Assembly: GCF_001891085.1 (NCBI RefSeq)
Contig: NZ_JXUP01000003.1
Span: 1 to 64,000, forward strand
Reading direction: 5' to 3'
Length of the DNA stretch: 64,000 nucleotides
Source of the DNA: Campylobacter concisus
GTDB taxonomy: Bacteria > Campylobacterota > Campylobacteria > Campylobacterales > Campylobacteraceae
Position numbers and translations under genes: made by a program. Below are positions 27,217-36,071 of this stretch, piece by piece (position 1 is the first letter of the stretch; each line of letters starts with the position of its first letter). The notes below the pieces were generated by a model. It was not told where the DNA came from. It ran no database searches and saw only the letters and a list, made by a program, of their open reading frames with translations.

Positions 27217-27730
27217 TATATCCCTCAGAATTATCAATTTTATTTGTGCTTATAAAGCCATACCAGCCGTTTTTGCTTTGATAAAAGCTGGTATTTGAAG
27301 TCGTAAAAATAGATCTTAAAGGTGAAGCTAGAAGCTGATTAAATACATCTTTTGTCGGCGTTATACCGCGAATGATGAGCGAGCTTTTATCCATAAAAAC
27401 CTCTTCAAGCGTTATACTGTCAGGCACTAGATCAAAAAGATTGTGCAAACTTTGTTTGAGAATAGAATTTGAAGTGAAAATATCATTTGCAGATTCTATT
27501 TGTACAGCTAGTTTAGATGAAATTTCATCTGTTGTGACTATTTTTTGACTAAGTTCTTTTTGCTCATTTGATAAAAAATTTATATTTTTTTCAATTGAAT
27601 AATTTTTGTAAAGTATAAAGAAATTTGTTGCCAAAAGAGCTACAAACACAAAACTTATAAGGCTTAGCCAAATTTTGCTAAAGATAGATATAAGTGGTCT
27701 TGGTTCCGGAGCAATAAAGCTAAATCTCAT
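27209..27730 (-). CDS. PilN-like membrane protein
   Basis: A 173-residue protein with a short cytosolic N-terminus (RFSFIAPEPRPL), one membrane span at about 18-38, a coiled-coil segment and a C-terminal domain with SLHNLFDLVPDSITLEEVFMDKSSLIIRG, the PilN-type pattern (how terms of a fimbrial-assembly protein run: leu-rich helix, pro, strands). ATGA overlap with the PilM-like gene upstream. Likely partner of both neighbours in an inner-membrane platform. Confidence 0.6.
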   Translation of the reverse strand: MRFSFIAPEPRPLISIFSKIWLSLISFVFVALLATNFFILYKNYSIEKNINFLSNEQKELSQKIVTTDEISSKLAVQIESANDIFTSNSILKQSLHNLFDLVPDSITLEEVFMDKSSLIIRGITPTKDVFNQLLASPLRSIFTTSNTSFYQSKNGWYGFISTNKIDNSEGYNE

Positions 27731-28731
27731 AATATTATCTCTTCTTGCATGATTTCATTCATAATATGATTTGTATTCACTGGATACACCGAAGTCTCCA
27801 CTAAAAGCTCAGATTGCAGATATTGTAAAAAGGTTGCACTTGTTTTTGTGTTTTCAAAAACAATTATTTGTTCAATAAAATCACCGCCGTAGAGAGGATT
27901 TTCATAAAATTCTTTTACAGCCTTTACGATGTAATCAAACATCTTCATGTCATACCCAAAAATAGCAACCGACTTTTCTACATTTGTAGAAACTGGCATA
28001 TTTAGTTCATAGTTTAGATCTTCAAATTCTTTTGGCTTATCATCACTTAAAAAATCGTCTAAACTTTTAAAATCATCAAGTGATGTTGCGTCATTTTCTT
28101 CTTTAATTATTAAGTTATCAATATCTGTTATATCTTCTTCTTTTAGGCTTTCAGCTTCCTGATTAGCTTCCTCAATACCAGATATATTTAAAAAAGTGGA
28201 TAATTTCATTTGTTTATCTTTAAATATCGCAAGCGTAAACGAATGTGCATGGATATAAAGATAAAGTGTAGTTTTTGGAGAAATTCCGCGTTTTAAGAGC
28301 TCGTGAAAGAGTAGGGCAATAGGTGAGTAGATGAGATCCACGCTATCTTGTCCAAATAAATTTTTATATTTTTTTATAGCATTTAAATTTGCATAAATAC
28401 TCCAGCTATCTTGCATGATAAGGCTTGTAAGGTTTTTAGTATTTATATTAAATTTTTTGTATTCATCGAAGCTAACACTAGGAAGCGCGCCTTGCGAGTC
28501 GTCGTTAAAAAAAACTGAGACATATACACCAAAATATGTTTTTTCTTGTTCTTCTATGTATTTTATGATTTTTTCATCGATATTATCGATATTTATATCT
28601 GTAAATTTAGCGTTTATGGTTTTTAAAAGTTTGCCATTTCTAAAGACCTGACCGAAGAATATGCACTCATTGCCCTCCAACACGACGCTTAAAAAAAGGT
28701 TAGAAAAAAGCTTTTTGACGCTAAAAGACAT
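27727..28731 (-). CDS. PilM/GspL-like cytosolic protein
   Basis: A 334-residue soluble protein with an actin-like (ASKHA) strand pattern (FLSVVLEGNECIFFGQVFRNG start; TLYLYIHAHSFTLAIFKDKQ in the second half) and an acidic insertion around residues 190-235 (EEDITDIDNLIIKEENDATS). Followed directly by single-span PilN- and PilO-like genes, it fits the cytosolic ring protein of a type IV pilus/type II secretion inner-membrane platform. C. jejuni has unnamed genes at this place (Cj0454c-Cj0456c region). No secretin or pilin gene is adjacent. Confidence 0.55.
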   Translation of the reverse strand: MSFSVKKLFSNLFLSVVLEGNECIFFGQVFRNGKLLKTINAKFTDINIDNIDEKIIKYIEEQEKTYFGVYVSVFFNDDSQGALPSVSFDEYKKFNINTKNLTSLIMQDSWSIYANLNAIKKYKNLFGQDSVDLIYSPIALLFHELLKRGISPKTTLYLYIHAHSFTLAIFKDKQMKLSTFLNISGIEEANQEAESLKEEDITDIDNLIIKEENDATSLDDFKSLDDFLSDDKPKEFEDLNYELNMPVSTNVEKSVAIFGYDMKMFDYIVKAVKEFYENPLYGGDFIEQIIVFENTKTSATFLQYLQSELLVETSVYPVNTNHIMNEIMQEEIIL

Positions 28732-28791
28732 AAATCTCCTAAATTTAGTGCATAATTTTCGTTATGGTAGCTAAAAAGGGATTAAATAAGT

Positions 28792-29238
28792 TTAAAACAG
28801 CTCGTTTTTAAGTTTAACGAAAATCTCTTTTGTATTTAAAGCTTCATTTTTTAGCTCACTATCAAGTAGGGCCGAGTTTTTAAGGTCGTCAAAATCCTCT
28901 ATCATCACATCATACATCATCTTAATGCGTTCACTATCAGCTTTGCTGACGCTACTTTGGCTCATTTTTTTGATACGCTCAAGATACTCTTTGCCATTTT
29001 TTATGTATAAGCTAAATTTGATAGCAGCCTTGCTTTGGTTTAGTATAGTATTTGCCATTTTGTTATAAATATCTATATCAAGTGCTTTTTGGCTTAAATT
29101 TAAGGCCTTTTCGTATTCTTTGTTTTCGTATAAAAATTTTGCTTCAAGGGTGAGTTTGTAGGAGCTGTCGCTATAAAAAAATAGTCCGAATAAAACAATT
29201 AGAAAGATGGCTATAAAAATAGATAGTTTATTTTTCAT
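28792..29238 (-). CDS. Membrane-anchored helical (TPR-like) protein
   Basis: A 148-residue protein: N-terminal membrane span (IFIAIFLIVLFGLFFY), then a TPR-like pair (AKFLYENKEYEKALNLSQKALDID) and a helical end. The start at 29238 is preferred to 29247 because of a GGAT nine bases upstream. It lies between the acyltransferase gene and the PilM-like gene and may belong to either group. Function unknown. Confidence 0.6.
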   Translation of the reverse strand: MKNKLSIFIAIFLIVLFGLFFYSDSSYKLTLEAKFLYENKEYEKALNLSQKALDIDIYNKMANTILNQSKAAIKFSLYIKNGKEYLERIKKMSQSSVSKADSERIKMMYDVMIEDFDDLKNSALLDSELKNEALNTKEIFVKLKNELF

Positions 29239-30007
29239 AAATTTCATCCAAAATTTCTTTTATCTCGTCTCTTATTTGCGGATTTTTATGCGCATACTTT
29301 TTCCACCAAATTTTTAAATTTGATCTAAAATCCTCTTTGTTTTGCAAAATGCTCTTGCCTCCATCATTTTGTGAGGCTTGCCAAAGCTCATTTTGTATCT
29401 TTTCTTTTGCCTCTTTTTGCTCTAAATTTGCCACGCTAAATGGGGCTGAGAGGCTAAAATTTATAGTTGAAAATGGCTTAGGAAGTATCATCTTATCCCA
29501 GCTTTTAAACTCCCAAAACGAGCTTGCTTCAAAATTTAGAGCATAAATTTCACAAGATGACTTTTGTGCGATCACTACTGCTCCGTCTGCTACGCTATGT
29601 CTTGGCCCTCTTGGACCATCTGGCGTGATGATGACGTCGTGACCTTGCTTTATCTCTCTTAGAGCTTCTATAAGTGCCCTTGCACCGCCTTTTGAGCTGC
29701 TGCCTCTAATGGTGCCGATGCCAAAAAAATTAATTATTCTAGTGATGAGCTCACCATCTTTGTGATCGCTGATTATCACCTTGCCCTGTTTTCTGTTTTG
29801 GCTGCTCCACCAGCGTCTGTAAGCAAAGCTCATAAAGCTAAGTCTGCCATGCCAAAAGACGACGACGCAACCATTTTGCGGCAAGAAATTTGAAGTGTAG
29901 CTCTTTTTGCAGGTTAGAAAAATGAGCCACATCAAAATATAGATGAAAAAGACGCCAACGCTTAGGGCGAGCTTTTCAAACGTGTTTTTAAATTTGCAGC
30001 TCGCCAT
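29228..30007 (-). CDS. lpxJ: Lipid A secondary acyltransferase, DUF374 (LpxJ-like)
   Basis: A 259-residue inner-membrane protein with one N-terminal span (about 14-34). [43 protein letters not shown] and [12 protein letters not shown] are the ordered DUF374 motifs; the H and D/R residues form the acyl-transfer site. DUF374 proteins of Helicobacter and Campylobacter were described as LpxJ, which adds a secondary acyl chain to lipid A. The ATG at 30007 (MASCKFKN) inside the miaB end is preferred to a far upstream start that would overlap miaB by 90 bases. Confidence 0.75.
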   Translation of the reverse strand: MASCKFKNTFEKLALSVGVFFIYILMWLIFLTCKKSYTSNFLPQNGCVVVFWHGRLSFMSFAYRRWWSSQNRKQGKVIISDHKDGELITRIINFFGIGTIRGSSSKGGARALIEALREIKQGHDVIITPDGPRGPRHSVADGAVVIAQKSSCEIYALNFEASSFWEFKSWDKMILPKPFSTINFSLSAPFSVANLEQKEAKEKIQNELWQASQNDGGKSILQNKEDFRSNLKIWWKKYAHKNPQIRDEIKEILDEIYEK

Positions 30008-31289
30008 ACAAAACCATTCGTTTTGGGTTTGTGATCTTGATTTTTTGTGTAGTGCCAAGAAGCTCTTCGCTTCCATCAACTTGAACTAAAAAGTTATTAA
30101 AGCTTCGCCCAGCAACGCCGCCGTTTGCTCTTAGCTCTTCAAAATATACATCAAAAATTTTATCTTTTTGTGCTGCCACGATCTCGTCTAAAATTTCATT
30201 ATGGCGATTTTGTAGGCGCGTTAGCCTTGCTGAAGCGGTTTTATCATCTATTTGATTTGTGAAAGTAGCTGCCTTTGTAAGCGGACGAGGCGAATACTTA
30301 AAACTAAAAATTTGCTCAAATCTAACTTGTTCAAGCACATCCATTGTATCTTCAAACTCGCTATCACTCTCGCCTGGAAATGCGACGATGATATCAGTTG
30401 AGATGCTCACATCTGGACACATCTTTCTAAGTCTTAGCGCACGGTCTAAAAACCACTCTTTCGTGTATCCGCGCTTCATTTCGCGTAAAACTTTGGTGTT
30501 TCCGCTTTGAAGCGGCATGTGCATTGATTTACAAATTTTTGGATTATTAGTGAAAATTTCAAGAAATTTATCATCCATGTGAAGTGGGTGTGGACTGGTA
30601 AATCTTATCCTCTCAACGCCCTCTATCTCGCTTATCTTTACTAGCAAGTCGCTAAAATCGATATTTTCTTGCACACCAGAAAATCTTTTGCCGTAGTTAT
30701 TGACATTTTGTCCTAGTAAAAATATCTCTTTTGCACCGCTTTTTGCTGCCTTTTCTACCTCTTTTAAGATAAGGCTTGAAGGGATAGAAATTTCATCGCC
30801 TCTGGTGTGTGGGACGATGCAGTAGGTGCATTTTTTATCACAGCCGATCGAGATGTTGATGTGGCTTTTATATGGCGAGCCTCTAAATTCACCAAATGCG
30901 TATTCGCTCTCGTCGTGGTTGATGTCGGTTGAGATAAATTTAGGCGTATTTACCGCCTTTGTGATCTTACTAACATTTCTTGCGCCAAGGACAAAGTCAA
31001 CATAAGGTGCGCGCTTAAAAATTTCACTACCCAAATGGCTTGCAGTGCAGCCGCAAACGCCTATTTTTGCGCCTCTTTTTTTGGCTTTTTCAAAGGCTCC
31101 AACCTCGCTAAAGAGCTTATGAACTGGCTTTTCACGAACCGAGCAGGTATTTATAAGGATTAAATCAGCTTCTTCGATGTTTTGTGTTAAGGAGTAGTCT
31201 TCTTTTTGTGAGAGCTCGGCTATGATATGCTCGCTGTCACGAACATTCATAGCACAACCTAGAGTTTGGATAAAGAGTTTTTTACTCAT
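29988..31289 (-). CDS. miaB: tRNA-2-methylthio-N6-isopentenyladenosine synthase
   Basis: A 433-residue radical SAM methylthiotransferase acting on A37 of tRNAs reading UNN codons. N-terminal cluster Cys in [21 protein letters not shown] and GVCGCTA; radical SAM motif [15 protein letters not shown] domain near the end. GCAMN and NTCSVR separate it from RimO. It starts one base from the upstream gene stop. Confidence 0.95.
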   Translation of the reverse strand: MSKKLFIQTLGCAMNVRDSEHIIAELSQKEDYSLTQNIEEADLILINTCSVREKPVHKLFSEVGAFEKAKKRGAKIGVCGCTASHLGSEIFKRAPYVDFVLGARNVSKITKAVNTPKFISTDINHDESEYAFGEFRGSPYKSHINISIGCDKKCTYCIVPHTRGDEISIPSSLILKEVEKAAKSGAKEIFLLGQNVNNYGKRFSGVQENIDFSDLLVKISEIEGVERIRFTSPHPLHMDDKFLEIFTNNPKICKSMHMPLQSGNTKVLREMKRGYTKEWFLDRALRLRKMCPDVSISTDIIVAFPGESDSEFEDTMDVLEQVRFEQIFSFKYSPRPLTKAATFTNQIDDKTASARLTRLQNRHNEILDEIVAAQKDKIFDVYFEELRANGGVAGRSFNNFLVQVDGSEELLGTTQKIKITNPKRMVLYGELQI

Positions 31290-31531
31290 TAAAGTATATG
31301 CACTTCATACATATAATCGCTATCATCTAGCCCGTATTTTACGGTTCTGTGATAAACGCTTAGCCCTTTTTCTTCAAAGTGCTCGACTAAGGCGATTAGT
31401 TGTTTGTGTGTGTTTTCTTTATCAAAATAGAAAATTTTCTGACCCTCTTTTTCGACAGCTGCCTCTATCTTTTCTAGTGAAATCGTTTTTGGTTTTGCGT
31501 CTAATTCGGCTCTTGCAAGTTTTAGCTCCAT
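31289..31531 (-). CDS. HP0268-family small protein
   Basis: An 80-residue protein ([19 protein letters not shown] start) with alternating strands and helices ([31 protein letters not shown]). Size, start and position next to miaB and nusA match H. pylori HP0268/C. jejuni Cj0459c; HP0268 has been reported as a nickase and RNase of small Smr-like fold. AAAGGAT before 31531 favours this ATG over one five codons upstream. Confidence 0.7.
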   Translation of the reverse strand: MELKLARAELDAKPKTISLEKIEAAVEKEGQKIFYFDKENTHKQLIALVEHFEEKGLSVYHRTVKYGLDDSDYMYEVHIL

Positions 31532-31646
31532 TTTTAATCCTTTCAAAATCTTAAATTTTAATCGGTCAATATACCCAAATCATCATAAAAAAAGGATTAA
31601 ATAAAAGTTAATAACAAGCTTAAAGTTATTAAAAGTATGGCTTATG

Positions 31647-31652
31647 TATAAT
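31647..31652 (+). promoter_or_regulatory. nusA -10 box
   Basis: TATAAT in TTATGTATAATTTC, about 51 bases before the nusA ATG. Confidence 0.5.
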
Positions 31653-31703
31653 TTCAAAACTTCACGAAAAATCCCCGAAATTTATCGTCACAATGGAGAA
31701 AAA

Positions 31704-32807
31704 ATGGAAAGAATATCAGATATCATCGAGTCAATTGCAAATGAGAAAAATTTAGAGATAGAAGATGTAAAAGAGCGTGTCATAAGAGCCTTAATAAACA
31801 CTTCAAAAAGGGTTTATGGAGAAAATTATGAGTATGACGTGAGCATCGATGCTAATAAAAATTTAAAGCTTTATCAAAAAATTTCAATCGTAGCAAACGA
31901 CGATGAGAGGCTTGCTGAAGACAATGAACACTTTTTAAGCTTAAAAGAGGCTAAAAAGATAGATAGTGGCGTAGAGATCGGTGATGAGCTCACTTACGAA
32001 CTAAGCCTTGATAACCTTGGCAGAACCGCCGCTCAAACGCTTCACAAGGAGCTTGAGTATCACATCCAGCGCCTAGTAGAAGAGAAAATTTTACAAAAAT
32101 ATAATGAGATGAGCGGTCACATGGTTTTTGGTCCAGTTGTAAGGGTTGATAACGACGAAAACACTTTTATCGAGATAGACGAGCTTCGCGCCATCTTGCC
32201 ACGTAAAAACCGCATAAAAGGCGAAAAATTTAAAGTAGGCGACGTGGTAAAAGCTGTCATTAGAAAAGTTTTTACAGATAAAAATTTAGGCATAAAGGTC
32301 GAGCTTTCAAGGACTTCGCCTAAATTTCTTGAAGCGCTGCTAACTTCAGAGGTGCCTGAGATAAAAGATGGCGGCATCATCATCCAAGGAAGTGCGAGGA
32401 TCCCTGGAGAAAGGGCTAAAGTAGCACTCATCTCAACCACTCCAAACATCGATCCAGTCGGCGCAACTGTCGGCACAAAGGGCGTTAGGATAAATGCCGT
32501 AAGCAAAGAGCTTCATGGTGAGAGCATCGATGCGATCGAATACACCACCGAGCCAGCGATCTTGGTAGCTCGCGCTATGGCACCTGCCATCATCACATCT
32601 GTAAAAATCGAAGAAAACAAGGCGATCGTGACACTTGCGAGCGAGCAAAAGAGCAAGGCGATCGGCAAAAATGGCATAAATATCCGCCTTGCAAGCATGC
32701 TAACTGGCTATGAGATCGAGCTAAACGAGCTTGGCTCAAAAACTAGCAGCAGTGGTGAAAATGGCGAAATGGTCAAGGATCTAAAAGCACTCTTTGGTGA
32801 TAACTAA
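31704..32807 (+). CDS. nusA: Transcription termination/antitermination factor NusA
   Basis: The 367-residue protein binds RNA polymerase and RNA at pauses and terminators. N-terminal polymerase-binding domain (MERISDIIESIANEKN, about 1-120), S1 domain (FGPVVRVDNDENTFIEIDE...), KH1 (RIPGERAKVALIS) and KH2 (GKNGINIRLASMLTGYEIE). The C-terminal acidic repeats of E. coli NusA are absent, as usual outside gammaproteobacteria. GGAGAAAAA directly precedes the chosen ATG. Confidence 0.94.
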   Translation: MERISDIIESIANEKNLEIEDVKERVIRALINTSKRVYGENYEYDVSIDANKNLKLYQKISIVANDDERLAEDNEHFLSLKEAKKIDSGVEIGDELTYELSLDNLGRTAAQTLHKELEYHIQRLVEEKILQKYNEMSGHMVFGPVVRVDNDENTFIEIDELRAILPRKNRIKGEKFKVGDVVKAVIRKVFTDKNLGIKVELSRTSPKFLEALLTSEVPEIKDGGIIIQGSARIPGERAKVALISTTPNIDPVGATVGTKGVRINAVSKELHGESIDAIEYTTEPAILVARAMAPAIITSVKIEENKAIVTLASEQKSKAIGKNGINIRLASMLTGYEIELNELGSKTSSSGENGEMVKDLKALFGDN

Positions 32808-33316
32808 TGAAATTTCAAATAAGAAAAGCGACTGAGGGCGATATAGACGTGATCTGCGAGCTTGTAAGAGAGCTTGCGAGCTATGAAAAGATGAGTGATC
32901 AAGTAACTTTTACAAATGAAATTTTTGCAGACTCCATTTTTAATAAAAATCACGCAAAAGCCCTTGTTTGTGAGAGTGAGGGCAGGGCTATTGGCTATGC
33001 TATCTATTTTTACACATTTTCTACATTTTTGGGGCTTGGCGGGATCTATCTTGAGGACATCTACGTCAAAAAAGAGTTTAGAAATCAAGGTATCGGCAAG
33101 GCATTTTTTAAATTTCTAGCTCAAATTTGCAAGGATGAAAATTTAAAAAGGCTTGAGTGGTGCTGCCTAAACTGGAATGAGCCAAGTATCAAATTTTATG
33201 AAAGCATGGGCGCTAAAAATCAATCTCTTGAGTGGAGAACATACCGCTTAGACGGCGAAAATTTAGAAAAGCTGGTAAATTTAATAGTTTCTAGTAAAAG
33301 CTCAAATTTGCTTTAA
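32807..33316 (+). CDS. GNAT-family N-acetyltransferase
   Basis: A 169-residue acetyltransferase. IRKATEGDIDVICELVREL at the start, GGIYLEDIYVKKEFRNQGIGKAFFKFL carries the acetyl-CoA loop (R/Q-x-x-G-x-G/A), and CCLNWNEPSIKFYESMGAK is the C-terminal motif as in diamine acetyltransferase-like members. It overlaps the nusA stop by one base. Substrate unknown; a polyamine is a guess from the motif. Confidence 0.85.
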   Translation: MKFQIRKATEGDIDVICELVRELASYEKMSDQVTFTNEIFADSIFNKNHAKALVCESEGRAIGYAIYFYTFSTFLGLGGIYLEDIYVKKEFRNQGIGKAFFKFLAQICKDENLKRLEWCCLNWNEPSIKFYESMGAKNQSLEWRTYRLDGENLEKLVNLIVSSKSSNLL

Positions 33317-33326
33317 AATTTGAGCT
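33299..33326. terminator. Bidirectional hairpin between GNAT and barrel genes
   Basis: AGCTCAAATTT (33299-33309) pairs perfectly with 33316-33326 around six bases; it contains the GNAT stop codon, and a T run follows it on the minus strand. Confidence 0.7.
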
Positions 33327-33335
33327 TGTGAGTGA

Positions 33336-33938
33336 TTAAAATTTATATGTATATCCCATATAAAGACCGAGGTTTGTCTCTTTGGCATCAATCATATCAA
33401 ATTTACTGATCTTGCCGTAGTCAGTTCTATTAGCTTTTATGCCAAATTCAACTGCATTGTTTTCATTGATAGAGTATTCTGCACCAACTCTTGCACCTAG
33501 TATCCAGCCGTTCGTGCTAGCACTTTCCATCGGATTTTCAGCATCGCCACCTCTTAGTTTAAGCTTTGAAAAACCAGTATAGCCACCAAGAACTAGTTTA
33601 AGATCTTTTGCTACGCTTGGAGTGTAGTCAGCTCCAACTATAAATTTATGAGTTTTCCACTCAGCTACGCTTTTATCTTCGTCATTTGCTGTTTTCTTAA
33701 CTTTAAAATCATAAATGTAAGCACCATAAACTCTAGCCACATCAAAGTCATAACCAGCTTTTATACCAAGACCTGGTTGAGCTTTTTTAAATTTGATCTT
33801 TGAGCCATCATCGCCTTTTACAGTAAGCTTTGATCCAAAAGAGTAGTCTCCCTCAACTCCTACAAAGGCTCCTTGCGCTAAAGCAGCGGCACTAGCTAGG
33901 CTTAAACCTAAAGCAACTTTTAAGACTACATTTTTCAT
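33336..33938 (-). CDS. Outer-membrane beta-barrel protein
   Basis: A 200-residue protein with a signal peptide (MKNVVLKVALGLSLASAAALAQG) and about eight amphipathic strands (VYGAYIYDFKV, LVLGGYTGFSKL, GLYMGYTYKF), ending in the C-terminal Phe typical of outer-membrane proteins. OmpA/OprF-barrel or attachment/porin-like small barrel; substrate unknown. Confidence 0.8.
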   Translation of the reverse strand: MKNVVLKVALGLSLASAAALAQGAFVGVEGDYSFGSKLTVKGDDGSKIKFKKAQPGLGIKAGYDFDVARVYGAYIYDFKVKKTANDEDKSVAEWKTHKFIVGADYTPSVAKDLKLVLGGYTGFSKLKLRGGDAENPMESASTNGWILGARVGAEYSINENNAVEFGIKANRTDYGKISKFDMIDAKETNLGLYMGYTYKF

Positions 33939-34006
33939 TTTTACTTCTTATTTAAAAAATGTTTGACTGGTATTCTAAATTTTATTGGATTAAATAAAGT
34001 TTAAAT

Positions 34007-34045
34007 ATTCAATTAAATATATAAAAAACATAAAATAATTCAATT
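34007..34045. repeat. Repeated ATTCAATT motif upstream of the orphan mini-HTH gene
   Basis: ATTCAATT occurs at 34007-34014 and 34038-34045 (31 bp apart, close to three helical turns) between the barrel gene and the mini-HTH gene. It could be an operator pair; AT richness makes chance plausible. Confidence 0.3.
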
Positions 34046-34098
34046 GTTTTCTTATCAGAATAAAATTTATAAAATTACTCGAAAAAAAGGAGTGTAAA

Positions 34099-34311
34099 GT
34101 GGCTAAGATGACAAAACGTGATATGGCTTATCATTTAGATGTTGATGTCGCAACGCTTTACAACTGGCGAAAACACAAGCCAAACCTTTATCGTATTGTG
34201 ATGCTTGGATTTAAATTTGATGAGCTTATCGATCAGAGTAAAAAGACTTGCAACGAGCTTTGCGAATATGAAAATTTAATCAATCAAGACATAGAAAAAT
34301 TTAGTAAATAA
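34099..34311 (+). CDS. Orphan mini helix-turn-helix protein related to the prophage cassette
   Basis: A 70-residue protein starting with GTG after a strong AAAGGAG. The segment KRDMAYHLDVDVATLYNWRKHKPNLYRIV shares the TLYNW-x-K-x-x-P-x-LY core with the three prophage-linked proteins at 986-1715, but its C-terminal half (CNELCEYENLINQDIEKF) differs. It stands alone between the barrel gene and rho. DNA binding inferred; target unknown. Confidence 0.65.
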   Translation: MAKMTKRDMAYHLDVDVATLYNWRKHKPNLYRIVMLGFKFDELIDQSKKTCNELCEYENLINQDIEKFSK

Positions 34312-34349
34312 TCGTTTAAAAATCGTAATCTCTTTTATAATAGCAATAG

Positions 34350-34380
34350 TTAGAAAATTCAAAATTTCTAAGATATTTTT
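34350..34380 (+). terminator. Hairpin after the orphan mini-HTH gene
   Basis: TTAGAAA (34350-34356) pairs with TTTCTAA (34365-34371), followed by GATATTTTT. Confidence 0.45.
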
Positions 34381-34441
34381 AGCTAGATATTTTAAGTGAA
34401 GAAATTTGAGCTCAAAGCAAGCGCTTCAAGCTCAGTTAAAT

Positions 34442-35782
34442 TTACTCGTTTAAGATAGAGAGAAGCTCTTTATTATCTTTTGTTTTTAGCATTTTTGCGT
34501 ATAAGAATTTAAGCGCTTCGACATCGTCCATTGTAGCGATCGCAGAGCGGATAGCCCAAATTTTTTGAAGCTCGTCAGGTTTTTGAAGTAGCTCTTCTTT
34601 TCTTGTGCCTGATTTTAGTACATTGATAGCTGGGTAAATTCTGCGGTCTGAGATGTTGCGATCAAGCACGATCTCGCTGTTTCCAGTGCCTTTAAACTCT
34701 TCAAATATCACTTCATCCATGCGTGAGCCAGTGTCTATTAGTGCGGTTGCGATGATGGTTAGTGAGCCGCCGTGTTCGATGTTTCTAGCTGCACCAAAAA
34801 AGCGTTTTGGTTTGTGAAGCGCGTTTGCGTCCACGCCGCCTGTTAGCACCTTGCCACTTGGTGGGGTCACTGTGTTGTAGGCACGTGCTAGACGGGTTAT
34901 GCTATCAAGCAATATAATGACGTCTTTGCCCATCTCAACTAGACGTTTTGCCTTTTCGATGACTAGCTCTGCTACGCGGACGTGATTAAGTGCTGGCAGG
35001 TCAAATGTCGAGCTAAATACCTCACCTTTTACGCAGCGCTGCATATCGGTAACTTCTTCTGGTCTCTCATCGACTAGAAGCACCATTAGCTGGGCTTCTG
35101 GATGATTTTTGGCGATGCCGTGAGCTAGCTCTTTCATAAGCTCAGTTTTACCGCTTCTTGGAGGTGCGACGATTAGACCACGCTGACCTTTACCAATAGG
35201 CGTAAAAAGATCAAGCACACGGCCCGTTAGCTTCATTGGATCATACTCTAAATTTAGCTTTTCAGTTGGGAAAAGTGGTGTTAGGTTGTCAAAGAGTGGC
35301 CTCTCTTTAGCGTCTGCTAGGGGCATGTAGTTCACTGCCTCGATCTTTAAAAGAGCGTAGTATTTTTCTTGATCTTTTGGCTCTCTTACTTGGCCGGTGA
35401 TGATGTCGCCCACGCGAAGTGCAAATTTGCGGATTTGAGAGTTTGAAACGTAGGCGTCGTTTGAGCTGTCGCTTAAATTTGCATCAACGGCTCTTAAAAA
35501 GCCATAACCTTCATTTGTGATCTCTAAAATTCCAGTAAATAGTATAAAGCCACCTTGTTTTGTCTGGGTTTTTAGTATCTCAAATATCAAATCCTGCCTG
35601 CGAAATTCTCGTGGATTTTCGACACCAACGCTATTTGCGATCTGTACTAGCTCATCTAAGCTAAGCGTTCTTAGCTCTTCGATCTTGTGTCCGTCTACTG
35701 GTATGTGTGTTCTTGATGCTTGATGTTTTTTTGTAGTTTTTGTGTTTTGAGCAGCACTTTGCTCGGTTTGGTTGTTTTCCAT
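34442..35782 (-). CDS. rho: Transcription termination factor Rho
   Basis: A 446-residue hexameric RNA helicase. After a polar 30-residue leader, the N-terminal helical domain ([18 protein letters not shown]), cold-shock-like RNA site ([21 protein letters not shown]), Walker A ([10 protein letters not shown]), Walker B ([16 protein letters not shown]), Q-loop and R-loop ([19 protein letters not shown]) are all present. Divergent from ccoI, as in C. jejuni. Confidence 0.97.
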   Translation of the reverse strand: MENNQTEQSAAQNTKTTKKHQASRTHIPVDGHKIEELRTLSLDELVQIANSVGVENPREFRRQDLIFEILKTQTKQGGFILFTGILEITNEGYGFLRAVDANLSDSSNDAYVSNSQIRKFALRVGDIITGQVREPKDQEKYYALLKIEAVNYMPLADAKERPLFDNLTPLFPTEKLNLEYDPMKLTGRVLDLFTPIGKGQRGLIVAPPRSGKTELMKELAHGIAKNHPEAQLMVLLVDERPEEVTDMQRCVKGEVFSSTFDLPALNHVRVAELVIEKAKRLVEMGKDVIILLDSITRLARAYNTVTPPSGKVLTGGVDANALHKPKRFFGAARNIEHGGSLTIIATALIDTGSRMDEVIFEEFKGTGNSEIVLDRNISDRRIYPAINVLKSGTRKEELLQKPDELQKIWAIRSAIATMDDVEALKFLYAKMLKTKDNKELLSILNE

Positions 35783-35929
35783 ATTTCCTCTTTAAATGCG
35801 GGGATAATTTTGCAGAATTTCTAAGTTTCAAAAAGAAGTTTTTGAAAGTTTTGGCATTTTATAAAAATAAAACTTTGTTGTCAAGAAATGGCATAAAATA
35901 AAATTTTTGCTCAAAAATGGTTGATTTGC

Positions 35930-35935
35930 TATAAT
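35930..35935 (+). promoter_or_regulatory. -10 box in the rho/ccoI gap
   Basis: TATAAT in TTTGCTATAATCTCG lies 136 bases before ccoI, implying a long 5' leader. The rest of the 289-bp gap (35783-36071) is AT-rich with nothing else recognised. Confidence 0.5.
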
Positions 35936-36071
35936 CTCGCCATTTTATAACGATAATAAAAGAAGAAATTTGTGCCTATTTTTGTAGTTTGTCTGCCATA
36001 AATTTATATGGTGTGTAATAGGCATGTGATGCAATAATATTAGTAAAAATTTTAGATAAAAGAAAGTAAAA

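Noticed and set aside
34007-34045. Two ATTCAATT copies as a confirmed operator for the orphan HTH gene
   Set aside because: Kept only as a low-confidence repeat: the region is extremely AT-rich and the copies are not palindromic like the phage sites.
35953-35985. A possible nine-codon leader peptide (GTG start, MPIFVVCLP) in the ccoI 5' leader
   Set aside because: Too short to distinguish from chance in a 130-base leader; only a weak purine run precedes it.
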